This document shows, piece after piece, positions 34,763-43,666 of a stretch of DNA of 64,000 nt. Origin of the DNA: Pedomonas sp051304405. GTDB lineage: Bacteria > Pseudomonadota > Alphaproteobacteria > Sphingomonadales > Sphingomonadaceae. Both the position numbers and the translations under genes were made by a program. Where the stretch lies: the NCBI RefSeq assembly GCF_051304405.1, contig NZ_JBPPGG010000004.1:322675-386674 (forward strand), read 5' to 3'. The notes under the pieces were generated by a model. The model was not told where the DNA came from. It saw nothing but the letters and a program-made list of their open reading frames with translations, and searched no databases. Position 1 is the stretch's first letter. Every line of letters starts with the position of its first letter.

Positions 34763-35623
34763 ATGGCACCGCCGGACGCCGCCTTGCGGGAGATTCTCGC
34801 CCTCGCCAACTACGCCGCCGGGCCGGTGGCGAACGACGTCTTTCTGCTGGTGGCGGACTATCTGATGGAGGGGCGGGCGCTGCCGGGCGACCCGGATTAC
34901 CGGGCGGCGCTGGCCCTGCTGCGGCAGTTGCGGCCCGCCGTGAGCGCCGCCGCCAAGGCGCGGCTGGCGACCCGGCTCTATGGCCGGGTGCACGGGCGCA
35001 TCGATCTGCTGCTGCTTCTGCTGGACGAGCCCGAGCCGCTGTGGGCGCCGCTGCTTGGCGCTCTCCGGCTGGACCCGCCGGACTGGCTGGCACTGGCGGA
35101 GCGGGCGCCCCGGCAGGCGCGGGCGCGCCTTGCCGAACGGCTCCGGGCGGCGGCGGGGCGGTCGGCCCCGGATGCGGGCGGGGAGCGCGCGGTGTTCCCG
35201 CCGCACCGGCCGGTCGATGCGGTGATCCGGGCGCACGGCGCGCAGGCGGGCAGGCGCGGGGTCGCCCTGAGACGAGAGGTTGCGCCGGGGCTGGCGCCGA
35301 GGATTGGCGACGCACGCGGTCTGGAAGCGGCCCTGCTGCGACTCGGCGAGGCGGCGTGCGCGGCGGCGCGGGCGGGGGAGACGCTGCGGCTCGGCGTCCA
35401 CCCGGCGGGCGGCGGCGGCCTTGCCTACACCCTGACGCGGCCGCCGGGCCTCTCCCCGGGGCGCTCCGGTGGCCTCCGGTCGGCGGAGGGACTGGCGATG
35501 CGGGCGGGCGCCGCGCTGGTGGCGACGGCCGGCCGCCTGGTGCTCTACCTGAACCCGCCGCTCGCCCTGCCGCCCCGGCTGGTGGCGGGCACCGCCGCCG
35601 GGCGGGGCGGACCCAAACAATAA
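34763..35623 (+). CDS. Uncharacterised Ala/Leu/Arg-rich protein
   Basis: A 286-residue protein I do not recognise. The N-terminal ~110 residues are helical (LALANYAAGPVANDVFLLVA and LARLATRLYGR-like segments), perhaps a short HEAT-like solenoid. The C-terminal part has a Gly-rich loop (HPAGGGGLAYTL) and a hydrophobic strand region (ALVATAGRLVLYL). There is no signal peptide. AGGGGTGAAG precedes the ATG. It lies between a divergent Lrp gene and trxB. An uncharacterised protein in this place is common in sphingomonads (recollection). Confidence 0.65.
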   Translation: MAPPDAALREILALANYAAGPVANDVFLLVADYLMEGRALPGDPDYRAALALLRQLRPAVSAAAKARLATRLYGRVHGRIDLLLLLLDEPEPLWAPLLGALRLDPPDWLALAERAPRQARARLAERLRAAAGRSAPDAGGERAVFPPHRPVDAVIRAHGAQAGRRGVALRREVAPGLAPRIGDARGLEAALLRLGEAACAAARAGETLRLGVHPAGGGGLAYTLTRPPGLSPGRSGGLRSAEGLAMRAGAALVATAGRLVLYLNPPLALPPRLVAGTAAGRGGPKQ

Positions 35624-35732
35624 CTTGCACAAGGGCGAGAAGAAGGGGTGTCGTAAAAACCGCCCCGGCTGCTTATATGTGCGAAAATTTCACGTCCAAC
35701 GGGCGTGTAACGGAACGAGAGCCGAGGATTAC

Positions 35733-36698
35733 ATGAACGAGACCATTTCCACCCGCGTGCTTATTCTGGGGTCGGGCCCGGCGGGCCTGACGGCGGCCAT
35801 CTATGCGGCCCGGGCGGCGCTGGAGCCGGTGCTGGTGTCGGGCATCCAGCCGGGCGGCCAGCTGACCATCACCACCGAGGTGGAAAACTTCCCCGGCTTT
35901 GCCGATCCCATCCAGGGGCCGTGGCTGATGGAGCAGATGCAGGCGCAGGCGAAGAACGTGGGCGCCACCATCGTCTCCGAGCACATCATCGACGTGGATC
36001 TCTCCCAGCGGCCGTTCCGCCTGACCGGCGACTCCGGCACCGTGTTCCTGGCCGAGACGCTCATCATCTGCACCGGCGCGCAAGCCCGCTGGCTGGGCCT
36101 GCCGAGCGAGCAGAAGTTCCAGGGCTTTGGCGTGTCCGCCTGCGCCACCTGCGACGGCTTCTTCTACCGCAACAAGGAAGTGGTCGTGGTCGGCGGCGGC
36201 AACACCGCCGTCGAGGAAGCCCTGTTCCTCACCAACTTTGCCTCCAAGGTGCGTCTGGTCCACCGCCGCGACTCGCTCCGGGCGGACAAGACCAACCAGC
36301 AGCGCCTGCTCAGCCACCCCAAGGTGGAGGTGATCTGGGACAGCGTGGTCGAGGAGGTGCTGGGCACCGACGAGCCGCTGGGCGTGACCGGTGTGCGCCT
36401 GAAGAACGTCAAGACCGGCGAGACCAGCGAGATCGCCACCGACGGCCTGTTCATCGCCATCGGCCATGATCCGGCCACCAGCCTGTTCAAGGGCAAGCTG
36501 GACATGGACGAGGAAGGCTACATCCTCACCCGCCCGGACTCGACCGCCACCTCGGTGCCGGGCGTGTTCGCCGCGGGCGACGTGAAGGACAAGGTCTACC
36601 GTCAGGCCGTCACCGCTGCGGGCATGGGCTGCATGGCGGCGCTGGAGGCCGAGCGGTTCCTCGCCCACCAGACGGAGCCCGCCCTGGCGGCCGAATAA
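35733..36698 (+). CDS. trxB: Thioredoxin-disulfide reductase
   Basis: A 321-residue FAD/NADPH flavoprotein that reduces thioredoxin. The FAD site is LILGSGPAGLTAAIYAARA, the redox-active pair is C137-x-x-C140 in SACATCDGFF, the NADPH site is VVVVGGGNTAVEEALFL, and the C-terminal FAD motif is GVFAAGDVKDKVYRQAVTAA. The start at 35733 follows GCCGAGG; longer in-frame versions lack support. It lies upstream of a LysR gene on the same strand. Confidence 0.97.
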   Translation: MNETISTRVLILGSGPAGLTAAIYAARAALEPVLVSGIQPGGQLTITTEVENFPGFADPIQGPWLMEQMQAQAKNVGATIVSEHIIDVDLSQRPFRLTGDSGTVFLAETLIICTGAQARWLGLPSEQKFQGFGVSACATCDGFFYRNKEVVVVGGGNTAVEEALFLTNFASKVRLVHRRDSLRADKTNQQRLLSHPKVEVIWDSVVEEVLGTDEPLGVTGVRLKNVKTGETSEIATDGLFIAIGHDPATSLFKGKLDMDEEGYILTRPDSTATSVPGVFAAGDVKDKVYRQAVTAAGMGCMAALEAERFLAHQTEPALAAE

Positions 36699-36787
36699 GG
36701 CCGCAGGGGGCAGGGGCGCGCGGGCAGGGGCGGCCCGGATTTGGTCAGCATCGGTCAGGTATCGAGCGTAGCGAGCGGGGGCGGGGC

Positions 36788-37681
36788 ATGGACTGGGAGA
36801 AGCTGAGGCTCTTTCACATCGTGGCGGAAGCCGGCAGCTTTACCGAGGCCGCCAAGCGGCTGCACCAGAGCCAGCCCGCCCTCTCGCGCCAGATCCAGGC
36901 GCTGGAGGCGACGCTCGGCGCGGCGCTGTTCCACCGCCACGCCCGGGGCCTCGCCCTCACCCACGAGGGCGAGCAGCTGCTGGAGGCCGCCCGGCTGGTG
37001 GCCGAGCGCATCGATTCGGTGGAGCGGTCGATCCAGGCCACCCGCACCCGGCCCTCGGGCGAGCTGCGGGTGACGACCACCGTCAGCTTCGGCTCCACCT
37101 GGCTCATCAAGCACATGCGGGACTTTCTGGAAACCTACCCGGATATCCGCATCAACCTGCTGCTCTCGGACGACGACATCGACCTGTCCACCCGGCAGGC
37201 GGACGTGGCTCTGCGCTTCCACGAGCCCAAGCAGTCGGACCTCATCCAGAAGCATCTGGCGGACACGCGCTATTTCATCTGCGCCTCGCCCGCCTATCTG
37301 GAGAAGTACGGCACGCCCCAGACGGTGGAGGAGCTGGATCACCACCGGCTGGTGGTCTACGGCTCCTTCGCGCCCGAGCCGATCCGCGACGTGAACTGGA
37401 TTCTCAGCGTCGGCCGCTCGGCGGGGCGGCGCACGCCGATCCTCTCGGTCAACAACATCTATGCGCTCACGCAAGCCATCGAGGACGGCATCGGCATCGG
37501 CACCCTGCCGGCCTATCTGCTGCACGCCTCGGACCGGCTGGTGCCGGTGCTGCCGGAGCTGGTCGGACCGCGTTTCCCCATCTACTTCGTTTATCCGCGC
37601 GAGCTGAAGCGCTCGATCCGCGTCGCCGTGCTGCGCGACTTCCTCGCCAGCCGCGCAACCCAGGAATCGCTGGGCGGCTGA
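36788..37681 (+). CDS. LysR family transcriptional regulator
   Basis: A 297-residue LysR regulator. The N-terminal helix-turn-helix is LRLFHIVAEAGSFTEAAKRL then HQSQPALSRQIQALEATLGA; a substrate-binding domain follows from about residue 90 (GELRVTTTVSFGSTWLIKHM). It starts 89 bp after trxB, so it may be co-transcribed. Targets are unknown. Confidence 0.94.
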   Translation: MDWEKLRLFHIVAEAGSFTEAAKRLHQSQPALSRQIQALEATLGAALFHRHARGLALTHEGEQLLEAARLVAERIDSVERSIQATRTRPSGELRVTTTVSFGSTWLIKHMRDFLETYPDIRINLLLSDDDIDLSTRQADVALRFHEPKQSDLIQKHLADTRYFICASPAYLEKYGTPQTVEELDHHRLVVYGSFAPEPIRDVNWILSVGRSAGRRTPILSVNNIYALTQAIEDGIGIGTLPAYLLHASDRLVPVLPELVGPRFPIYFVYPRELKRSIRVAVLRDFLASRATQESLGG

Positions 37682-37750
37682 GCCCCGCGCGGACGCGCAA
37701 GGCGCCCCGTCCTCAACAGAAGTCAGAAATCAGGAGAAAAGAGAAGGGGA

Positions 37751-37795
37751 GCGGCGGCAGCTGCCCCCCGGCGCTGCCGTATGCCGCAATTTTTT
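37751..37795 (+). terminator. C-rich-loop hairpin with T tract after the LysR gene
   Basis: GCGGC-GGCAG (37751-37760) pairs with CTGCC (37774-37778) and, across a GTAT bulge, GCCGC (37783-37787); AATTTTTT follows. The loop contains CCCCCC. It may terminate lysR, or be the end of a short transcript of its own. Confidence 0.55.
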
Positions 37796-37899
37796 AGGGC
37801 TCCCCCAAGGCCTATGCAAAAAACGCATGGCTCTATTGCGGAATGATGCTCTACCGGAGAGAGCTCCAAAACCGCATATAGATCGCGTGTTGCATTGCA

Positions 37900-38050
37900 G
37901 CGACGCGTTCGGAGCTCCTCTCCTCCCCCCTTGAGGTTCCGAACCAGATCCGACAGGTCCTCCCCCCTCTCGGATCTTCCCGCTCCATCTCCCCCCGATG
38001 GAGCGTCCCTATGCTGACTAGGCCGGGCTTTCATGCCCGGCCTTTTTTTT
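37900..38050 (+). ncRNA. Predicted small RNA with three C-rich-loop hairpins and strong terminator
   Basis: There is no credible reading frame between lysR and msrQ. Instead the plus strand holds three successive hairpins. GTTCGGA/TCCGAAC (37907-37913 with 37938-37944) has CTCCTCCCCCC in its loop. AGATCCGA/TCGGATCT (37946-37953 with 37970-37977) has TCCTCCCCCC in its loop. CGCTCCATC/GATGGAGCG (37981-37989 with 37997-38005) has TCCCCCC as its loop. A 9-bp terminator stem AGGCCGGGC/GCCCGGCCT and eight T residues (to 38050) follow. The C-rich loops are complementary to Shine-Dalgarno sequences, as in alphaproteobacterial trans-acting sRNAs such as the alpha-r14/CcsR groups and GsrN (established knowledge; membership not shown). 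The 5' end is unknown. The terminator overlaps the 3' end of msrQ. Confidence 0.7.
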
Positions 38051-38677
38051 GTCCGCGGCAGATTGGCGCAATCTTGGCAGGCGCGCAAGCATCAGAATGC
38101 AGAAAATCGCGCCATAGAGCAGGGGCTCCGGCTGGTTTCCCTTCACCAGCAGCCAGAAATGCAGCACGCCCAGCGCGCCGGTCAGGTAGACCAGCCGGTG
38201 AAGCCGCTGCCAGCGGCGCGCGCCGAGCCGGCGAATCGCCCGGGCGGTGGAGGTGAGGGCAAGCGGCAGCATGAGAACGAGCGCGCTCATGCCGAGCGTG
38301 ATGTACCAGCGCTTCAGGATGTCCGCCCAGAGCTCGGCCACCGAGAACGCCCGGTCCAGCCCGAAGTAGAGCAGCAGATGGAGGACGGCGTAGGTGAAGG
38401 CATAAAGGCCGCACATGCGCCGGACGGCAACGAGCGTCGGCAGGCGCAGGAGCGTCGCCAGCGGGCTCACCGTCAGGGTCAGCAGCAGGCAGCGCAGCGC
38501 CCATTGCCCGGTGTGGTGGATGGAGGCCTCGACCGGATTGACGCCGAGGCCGCCGCCGCCCTCCGCCAGCAGGCGGACCCATTGCAGCGCCAGCCATGCC
38601 AGCGGCAGCGCGAGCGCGACAAAGGTGGCGGGCTTCAGCACCAGACGAATCCGGCGCGCGGTGGCGGGACGTGTCAC
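38018..38677 (-). CDS. msrQ: Haem-binding membrane subunit of MsrPQ methionine sulfoxide reductase
   Basis: A 219-residue polytopic membrane protein of the ferric-reductase-like family. It passes electrons to the periplasmic molybdoenzyme MsrP, which repairs oxidised methionines. Helices contain the expected His ligands (SIHHTGQWALRCLLLTL, AFTYAVLHLLLYF, RWQRLHRLVYLTG). Translation starts at a GTG (38677) behind GGAGG, 23 bp after msrP. Its last codons and TAG coincide with the terminator of the predicted small RNA on the other strand. Confidence 0.92.
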   Translation of the reverse strand: MTRPATARRIRLVLKPATFVALALPLAWLALQWVRLLAEGGGGLGVNPVEASIHHTGQWALRCLLLTLTVSPLATLLRLPTLVAVRRMCGLYAFTYAVLHLLLYFGLDRAFSVAELWADILKRWYITLGMSALVLMLPLALTSTARAIRRLGARRWQRLHRLVYLTGALGVLHFWLLVKGNQPEPLLYGAIFCILMLARLPRLRQSAADKKKAGHESPA

Positions 38678-38700
38678 GGGCGGCGGCCCTCCGGGTCCGG

Positions 38701-39642
<942 letters not shown>

Positions 39643-39691
39643 GGCGGCACCTCCGTGTGGGGAGGAGTCTATGGGAATCAGGATCTCTTTG

Positions 39692-39959
39692 CAGGGGGAA
39701 CTAGTTCCCCCTGACCGCGCAGGCGGTCATGCTGTCGATTTTTGGCCCCTGTTCGTTTTTCGGGCCGCACCGGGTCGACCTGTTGTGCGTCCCTGATTGC
39801 GGCGCTGCCAGGCGTCCTCCCTGAGCTGGGACGCGACTCCGCTCCAGCAAAGCTCGGCCCGATACATCCACCCCTCAAAGAAAAGGGCCGCGCCCCTGGT
39901 TAGAGGACACGGCCCGTTTTACGAAGGGGAGGTTGCCACGAGGGGCAAGCCCCTCCTGC
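39692..39959. repeat. Palindrome-ended intergenic repeat, copy B
   Basis: This copy fills the gap between msrP and aspC (39643-39985). The left end is the 22-bp perfect palindrome at 39692-39713 (CAGGGGGAACT and its complement). TTCGTTTTTCGGGCCG follows at 39752. The right end is CACGGCCCG (39908-39916), a GAA-GGGGAGG stretch and the hairpin GAGGGGC/GCCCCTC (39940-39955). It has the same order of blocks as copy A, with the right hairpin partly decayed. Confidence 0.75.
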
Positions 39960-39985
39960 TTAAAATCCCCAAGACCCAACGGCGC

Positions 39986-41188
39986 TTACTTCAGCGCGGC
40001 GCAGGCCTTCTGGATGCGGGTGCAGGCTTCCGTCAGCACCTCGGTGGAGGTGGCGTAGGAGATGCGGAAGTGCGGCGACAGGCCGAAGGCCGCGCCGTGG
40101 ACGACGGCGACGCCCACCGATTCCAGCAGGTAGGTGGCCACGTCCTCGTCGGTGTTCAGCACCTTGCCGTCCGGGGTGGTCTTGCCGATGAGGCCGGCGC
40201 AGGACGGATAGACGTAGAACGCGCCTTCCGGGGTCGGGCAGGTGATGCCCTCGGCCTCGTTCAGCATCTTCACGACGAGGTCGCGGCGCTGCTGGAACAC
40301 CTTGGCACGCTCCTTGAGGAAGTCCTGCGGGCCGTTGAGGGCGGCGACGGCAGCGGCCTGCGAGATGGAGCACGGGTTGGAGGTGGACTGGGACTGGATG
40401 GCCGAGATCGCCTTGATGAGCTGCTTCGGGCCGCCCGCGTAGCCGATGCGCCAGCCGGTCATGGAATAGGCCTTGGACGCACCGTTCATGGTGAGGGTGC
40501 GGTCATAGAGCCTGGGCTCGACGGCGGCGATGGTGGCGAACTTGAAGTCGTCGTAGACGATGTGCTCGTACATGTCGTCCGACAGGATCCACACGTGCGG
40601 GTGCTTGAGCAGCACGTCGGCGAGGCCGCGCAGGTGCTCGGCGGTGTAGGCCGCGCCCGACGGGTTGGACGGCGAATTCAGGATGACCCACTTGGTCTTC
40701 GGCGTGATGGCCGCGTCCAGCTGCTCCGGCGTGATGCGGAAGCCGGTGTCGATGGTGGCCTCGATGAACACCGGGGTGCCGCCCGCCAGCAGGGTCATGT
40801 CCGGGTAGGACACCCAGTAGGGGGCCGGGATGATGACTTCATCGCCCGGATTGAGCGTCGCCATCAGCGCGTTGAAGATGGTGTGCTTGCCGCCCGAGTT
40901 CACGGTGATCTGGTCGATCCCGTACTCAAGGCCGTTCTCGCGCTTGAACTTCTCGGCCACGGCCTTCTTCAGCGCCGGGGTGCCGTCCACGCCGGTGTAC
41001 TTGGTCTGGCCGCTGCGGATGGCTTCGATGCCGGCTTCCTTGATGTGGTCCGGGGTGTCGAAGTCCGGTTCGCCCGCGCCGAGGCCGATGACGTCCTTGC
41101 CCTGGGCCTTCAGCTCGGCAGCTTTGTTGGTGACCGCAATGGTGGGAGACGGCTTGATACGGCCGAGGGCGGCGCTCAGAAAGCTCAT
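39986..41188 (-). CDS. aspC: Aspartate aminotransferase (class I, subgroup Ib)
   Basis: A 400-residue PLP-dependent transaminase interconverting aspartate/oxaloacetate and glutamate/2-oxoglutarate. The PLP lysine is in NGASKAYSMTGWRIGYAGG; the substrate region ILNSPSNPSGAAYT and the N-terminal DVIGLGAGEPDFDTPDHIKE are typical of the Ib AspC of alphaproteobacteria. Starting at 41188 puts GAGGA nine bases upstream; the ATG at 41197 would touch it. Confidence 0.95.
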   Translation of the reverse strand: MSFLSAALGRIKPSPTIAVTNKAAELKAQGKDVIGLGAGEPDFDTPDHIKEAGIEAIRSGQTKYTGVDGTPALKKAVAEKFKRENGLEYGIDQITVNSGGKHTIFNALMATLNPGDEVIIPAPYWVSYPDMTLLAGGTPVFIEATIDTGFRITPEQLDAAITPKTKWVILNSPSNPSGAAYTAEHLRGLADVLLKHPHVWILSDDMYEHIVYDDFKFATIAAVEPRLYDRTLTMNGASKAYSMTGWRIGYAGGPKQLIKAISAIQSQSTSNPCSISQAAAVAALNGPQDFLKERAKVFQQRRDLVVKMLNEAEGITCPTPEGAFYVYPSCAGLIGKTTPDGKVLNTDEDVATYLLESVGVAVVHGAAFGLSPHFRISYATSTEVLTEACTRIQKACAALK

Positions 41189-41344
41189 CGGGGGCATTCC
41201 TCTTTTTAAGTCTACTGGAGTGCAAGCCTTAAAAGGCGGCGCACCGTAGTGCAGGGGACTGCGCCGTTCAAGCGGACTGGGCAAAGTGGTAAAACGCCGC
41301 ACGATACTGATGCGCGTGTGCAACAAAGTTGTGATTTATTGCCT

Positions 41345-41376
41345 ATGGACGCGACTGATGTTTCAGCCGCGTCCAT
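41345..41376. other. 14-bp stem hairpin past the lipoprotein gene
   Basis: ATGGACGCGACTGA (41345-41358) pairs with TCAGCCGCGTCCAT (41363-41376) with one weak position and a 4-nt loop, 15 bp beyond the stop of the minus-strand lipoprotein gene. No T run follows, so it may block RNA decay or act with Rho. Confidence 0.5.
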
Positions 41377-41390
41377 GGGTTGAAACAAAA

Positions 41391-41750
41391 TTACGGGTTG
41401 TCGCGCTTCAAATCTTCGCCGGCGTTCTGGATCGCCTCGCCGGCGGAGTCGAGGGCTTCGCCGGTCTTGCGCTTCGCCGCCTCGGCGCCGGCCTCGATGT
41501 TCTCGCCCGCGCGGTCGGCGGCATCGCTGGCCTCGCGGCCGAACTCATCCAGTTCCTGGCTCGCGTCCTGGCCGAATTCGTTCAGTTCGGAGCCGGCTTC
41601 GTCCGCGCCCTGGCGAGCGTCCGCCGCAGCTTCATCCACCGCCCGGCCCGCATCGGCGCCCGTCTGCTCGGCGCTCTGGTCGCACGCCGCCAGGCCGAGA
41701 AGGGCAATCGCGGCTGCCGCCGGGAGGAGCGTGGTCGGAAACTTCGTCAT
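41391..41750 (-). CDS. Small Ala/Glu-rich lipoprotein
   Basis: A 119-residue predicted lipoprotein. The signal (TKFPTTLLPAAAAIALLGLAAC) ends in a lipobox LAAC. The mature part is a run of Ala/Glu/Asp-rich helical repeats (ADAGRAVDEAAADARQGADE, EFGREASDAADRAGENIEAG), reminiscent of stress- or LEA-like helical proteins. GGAGA lies six bases before the ATG at 41750. Function is unknown; envelope stress is only a guess. Confidence 0.75.
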   Translation of the reverse strand: MTKFPTTLLPAAAAIALLGLAACDQSAEQTGADAGRAVDEAAADARQGADEAGSELNEFGQDASQELDEFGREASDAADRAGENIEAGAEAAKRKTGEALDSAGEAIQNAGEDLKRDNP

Positions 41751-41810
41751 GGGCATTCTCCTGTTGATCCACTCTAAGGAACGAGAAGGGTGTGCATCCG
41801 CTTCATGGAT

Positions 41811-41864
41811 ACGGTTGTTAAACGGTTGCGACGCTAGAACGGTTGCGAAGCTGAACGGTGGCAC
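41811..41864 (+). promoter_or_regulatory. Array of four ACGGTTGCGA-like direct repeats
   Basis: Copies start at 41811 (ACGGTTGTTA), 41822 (ACGGTTGCGA), 41839 (ACGGTTGCGA) and 41855 (ACGGTGGCAC), spaced 11, 17 and 16 bp. They lie in the divergent promoter region between the lipoprotein gene (start 41750) and the polysaccharide deacetylase gene (start 41999), so they could be operator sites. No binding protein is known. Confidence 0.45.
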
Positions 41865-41998
41865 AAGAATTTAACTGGTGATCAGCCTTGCCATGCACCC
41901 GCACAGCCCGATATCGTTCCCTCAGGGGATGCCGGCGTTTGGGCTCCCGGGGGAAGAGCACAAGCCAGGGCAAATCCAGCTGGGGCCGAATTACTGAC

Positions 41999-43012
41999 AT
42001 GCTTTCGCCAGAAGCGACCGACTACGTAACCTTCGGTCCGGGATTTGCGCCCCGCGTACTGGTTCTTGTCGATACGGAAGAGGATTTCGACTGGAGCCAG
42101 CCCATGAGCCGCAGCAACGTCTCGGTGGGCTCCATCACCAAGCTGGAGCGGGCGCACCGCCTGTTCCTCGGCTATGGCATCACCCCCTGCTACCTGATCG
42201 ACTACCCCATCGCCACCACGCGCCAGAGCATCGATGTGCTGAAGCCCTGGGTGGAGGAGGGCAACTGCATCATCGGCAGCCAGCTGCACCCGTGGGTGAA
42301 CCCGCCCTTCATCGAGGAGCTGACCCGGGCCAACTCGTTTGCCGGCAACCTGCCGTTCGAGACGGAGCGGGCCAAGCTGCTGGCGCTGACCGAGGCCATC
42401 GAGGGCAGCTTCGGCGCGCGGCCGCGGGTCTACCGCGCCGGACGCTATGGCGTCGGCCCCAACACCGCCCGCATCCTCACCGAACTCGGCTATTCGGTGG
42501 ATGTCTCGGTGCGGCCGTTCTTCGACTATGCGGACGAGGGCGGCCCCAACTTCCGCCGCATCCTGCCCCAGCCCTACTGGGCGGACCCGGAGCAGCAGCT
42601 GCTGGAGCTGCCGCTGACCACCACCTTCACCGGCCTCCTGCGCGGATTCGGGGAGGACGTCTACGCCGCCGCGTCGCGGATGCGGCCGATGACGGCGCTG
42701 CTCTCCCACAGCCGCCTCCTCAACCGGGTGACGCTCTCGCCCGAGGGGATGCCGGTGGACGAGGTGATCCCCGCGCTCAAGGTGCTGGCGGCGCAGGGGC
42801 AGAAGATCTTCTGCATTTCCTTCCATTCGCCCTCGCTGGAGCCGGGCAACACCCCGTATGTGCGCAGCTACGCGGACCTGGAGGCGCTCTACGGCTGGCT
42901 GAACGAGGTACTGACCTTCCTCATCGCGACGATCGGCTGCAAGCCCGCCACACCGTTCGACATTCTGGCCGAAGCCCGCATGGGCAGCGAAATGGCCGCC
43001 ATTCAGGCCTGA
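41999..43012 (+). CDS. Polysaccharide deacetylase-like protein
   Basis: A 337-residue protein of the NodB-fold deacetylase type. The metal/catalytic Asp is in LVLVDTEEDFDWS, and metal-binding His is in GSQLHPWVNPP, with RPRVYRAGRYG and a late ISFHSPSLEPG. There is no signal peptide, so it is probably cytosolic. The WalW-like branch of this fold acts in surface polysaccharide synthesis (recollection). It is a single gene divergent from the small lipoprotein. Confidence 0.82.
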   Translation: MLSPEATDYVTFGPGFAPRVLVLVDTEEDFDWSQPMSRSNVSVGSITKLERAHRLFLGYGITPCYLIDYPIATTRQSIDVLKPWVEEGNCIIGSQLHPWVNPPFIEELTRANSFAGNLPFETERAKLLALTEAIEGSFGARPRVYRAGRYGVGPNTARILTELGYSVDVSVRPFFDYADEGGPNFRRILPQPYWADPEQQLLELPLTTTFTGLLRGFGEDVYAAASRMRPMTALLSHSRLLNRVTLSPEGMPVDEVIPALKVLAAQGQKIFCISFHSPSLEPGNTPYVRSYADLEALYGWLNEVLTFLIATIGCKPATPFDILAEARMGSEMAAIQA

Positions 43013-43136
43013 TCGCGGCGGGGGGGTTGTCTAAGTATTTGAAAATAGCGTTTTAATTTTGTGCGGCCCCGCCTCGGTGCGCTGAAATCCTCTGGCCATG
43101 GCCCGCAAGATTTGATAACGGAATAACGGTTCTCTG

Positions 43137-43212
43137 GGGCCTGTAGCTCAATGGTTAGAGCTGGCCGCTCATAACGGCTAGGTTGCGGGTTCGAGTCCTG
43201 CCGGGCCCACCA
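43137..43212 (+). tRNA. tRNA-Ile2 (anticodon CAT; lysidine-modified), or elongator tRNA-Met
   Basis: A 76-nt cloverleaf with encoded CCA. The acceptor is GGGCCTG/CGGGCCC and the anticodon stem GGCCG/CGGCT with loop CTCATAA (anticodon CAT). The short D loop AATGGTTA and total length match E. coli ileX-type tRNA-Ile2 better than elongator tRNA-Met, which has one more D-loop base. The rest of the 43013-43403 gap shows no other gene. Confidence 0.9.
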
Positions 43213-43403
43213 GACTCCCCGAAACCCCTCATCCTCTCCGATCCGGCTCTCCGGGCTCTGATCCGGCCTGGCGGGTGTCCGGGCGGCGGCTCCGTCCCGG
43301 TGCGCGGCCGATATGCTTGCTGCAAGCATGTTCTTCCGGTTTGTGCAGGCTTGACCCGCCGAAAGCCAGCGGTCAGAACAGAGACCTCGTTCAAGAGGTA
43401 GGC

Positions 43404-43652
43404 ATGACGACGACAGCCGAACAAATCGCGGCGCTCAGTTTTGAGGCGGCCCTGGAAAAGCTGGAACAGATTGTGCACCGGCTCGAATCCGGCGAGGCCA
43501 GCCTTGAGGACTCCATTGATCTGTATACGGAAGGCACGCTCCTCAAACAGCATTGCGAAAGCAAGCTGAAGGACGCCCAGGCCCGCATCGAAAAGCTCCA
43601 GATCGGCGCGGACGGTGCGCCCCGGGGCGCAACGCCTTTCGACACCGAATAG
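43404..43652 (+). CDS. xseB: Exodeoxyribonuclease VII small subunit
   Basis: An 82-residue protein with the XseB pattern LSFEAALEKLEQIVHRLESG, EASLEDSIDLYTEG and a helical CESKLKDAQARIEKL. It partners XseA in degrading single-stranded DNA. AGAGGTAGG precedes the ATG. It is followed after 14 bp by ispA, a very common pair. Confidence 0.95.
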   Translation: MTTTAEQIAALSFEAALEKLEQIVHRLESGEASLEDSIDLYTEGTLLKQHCESKLKDAQARIEKLQIGADGAPRGATPFDTE

Positions 43653-43666
43653 CGAGTAGGATCGCC

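Noticed and set aside
37723..38088. A 121-codon minus-strand open frame over the lysR-msrQ gap
   Set aside because: It runs through the C-rich hairpins and the sRNA terminator, overlaps the msrQ end and has no recognisable protein character.
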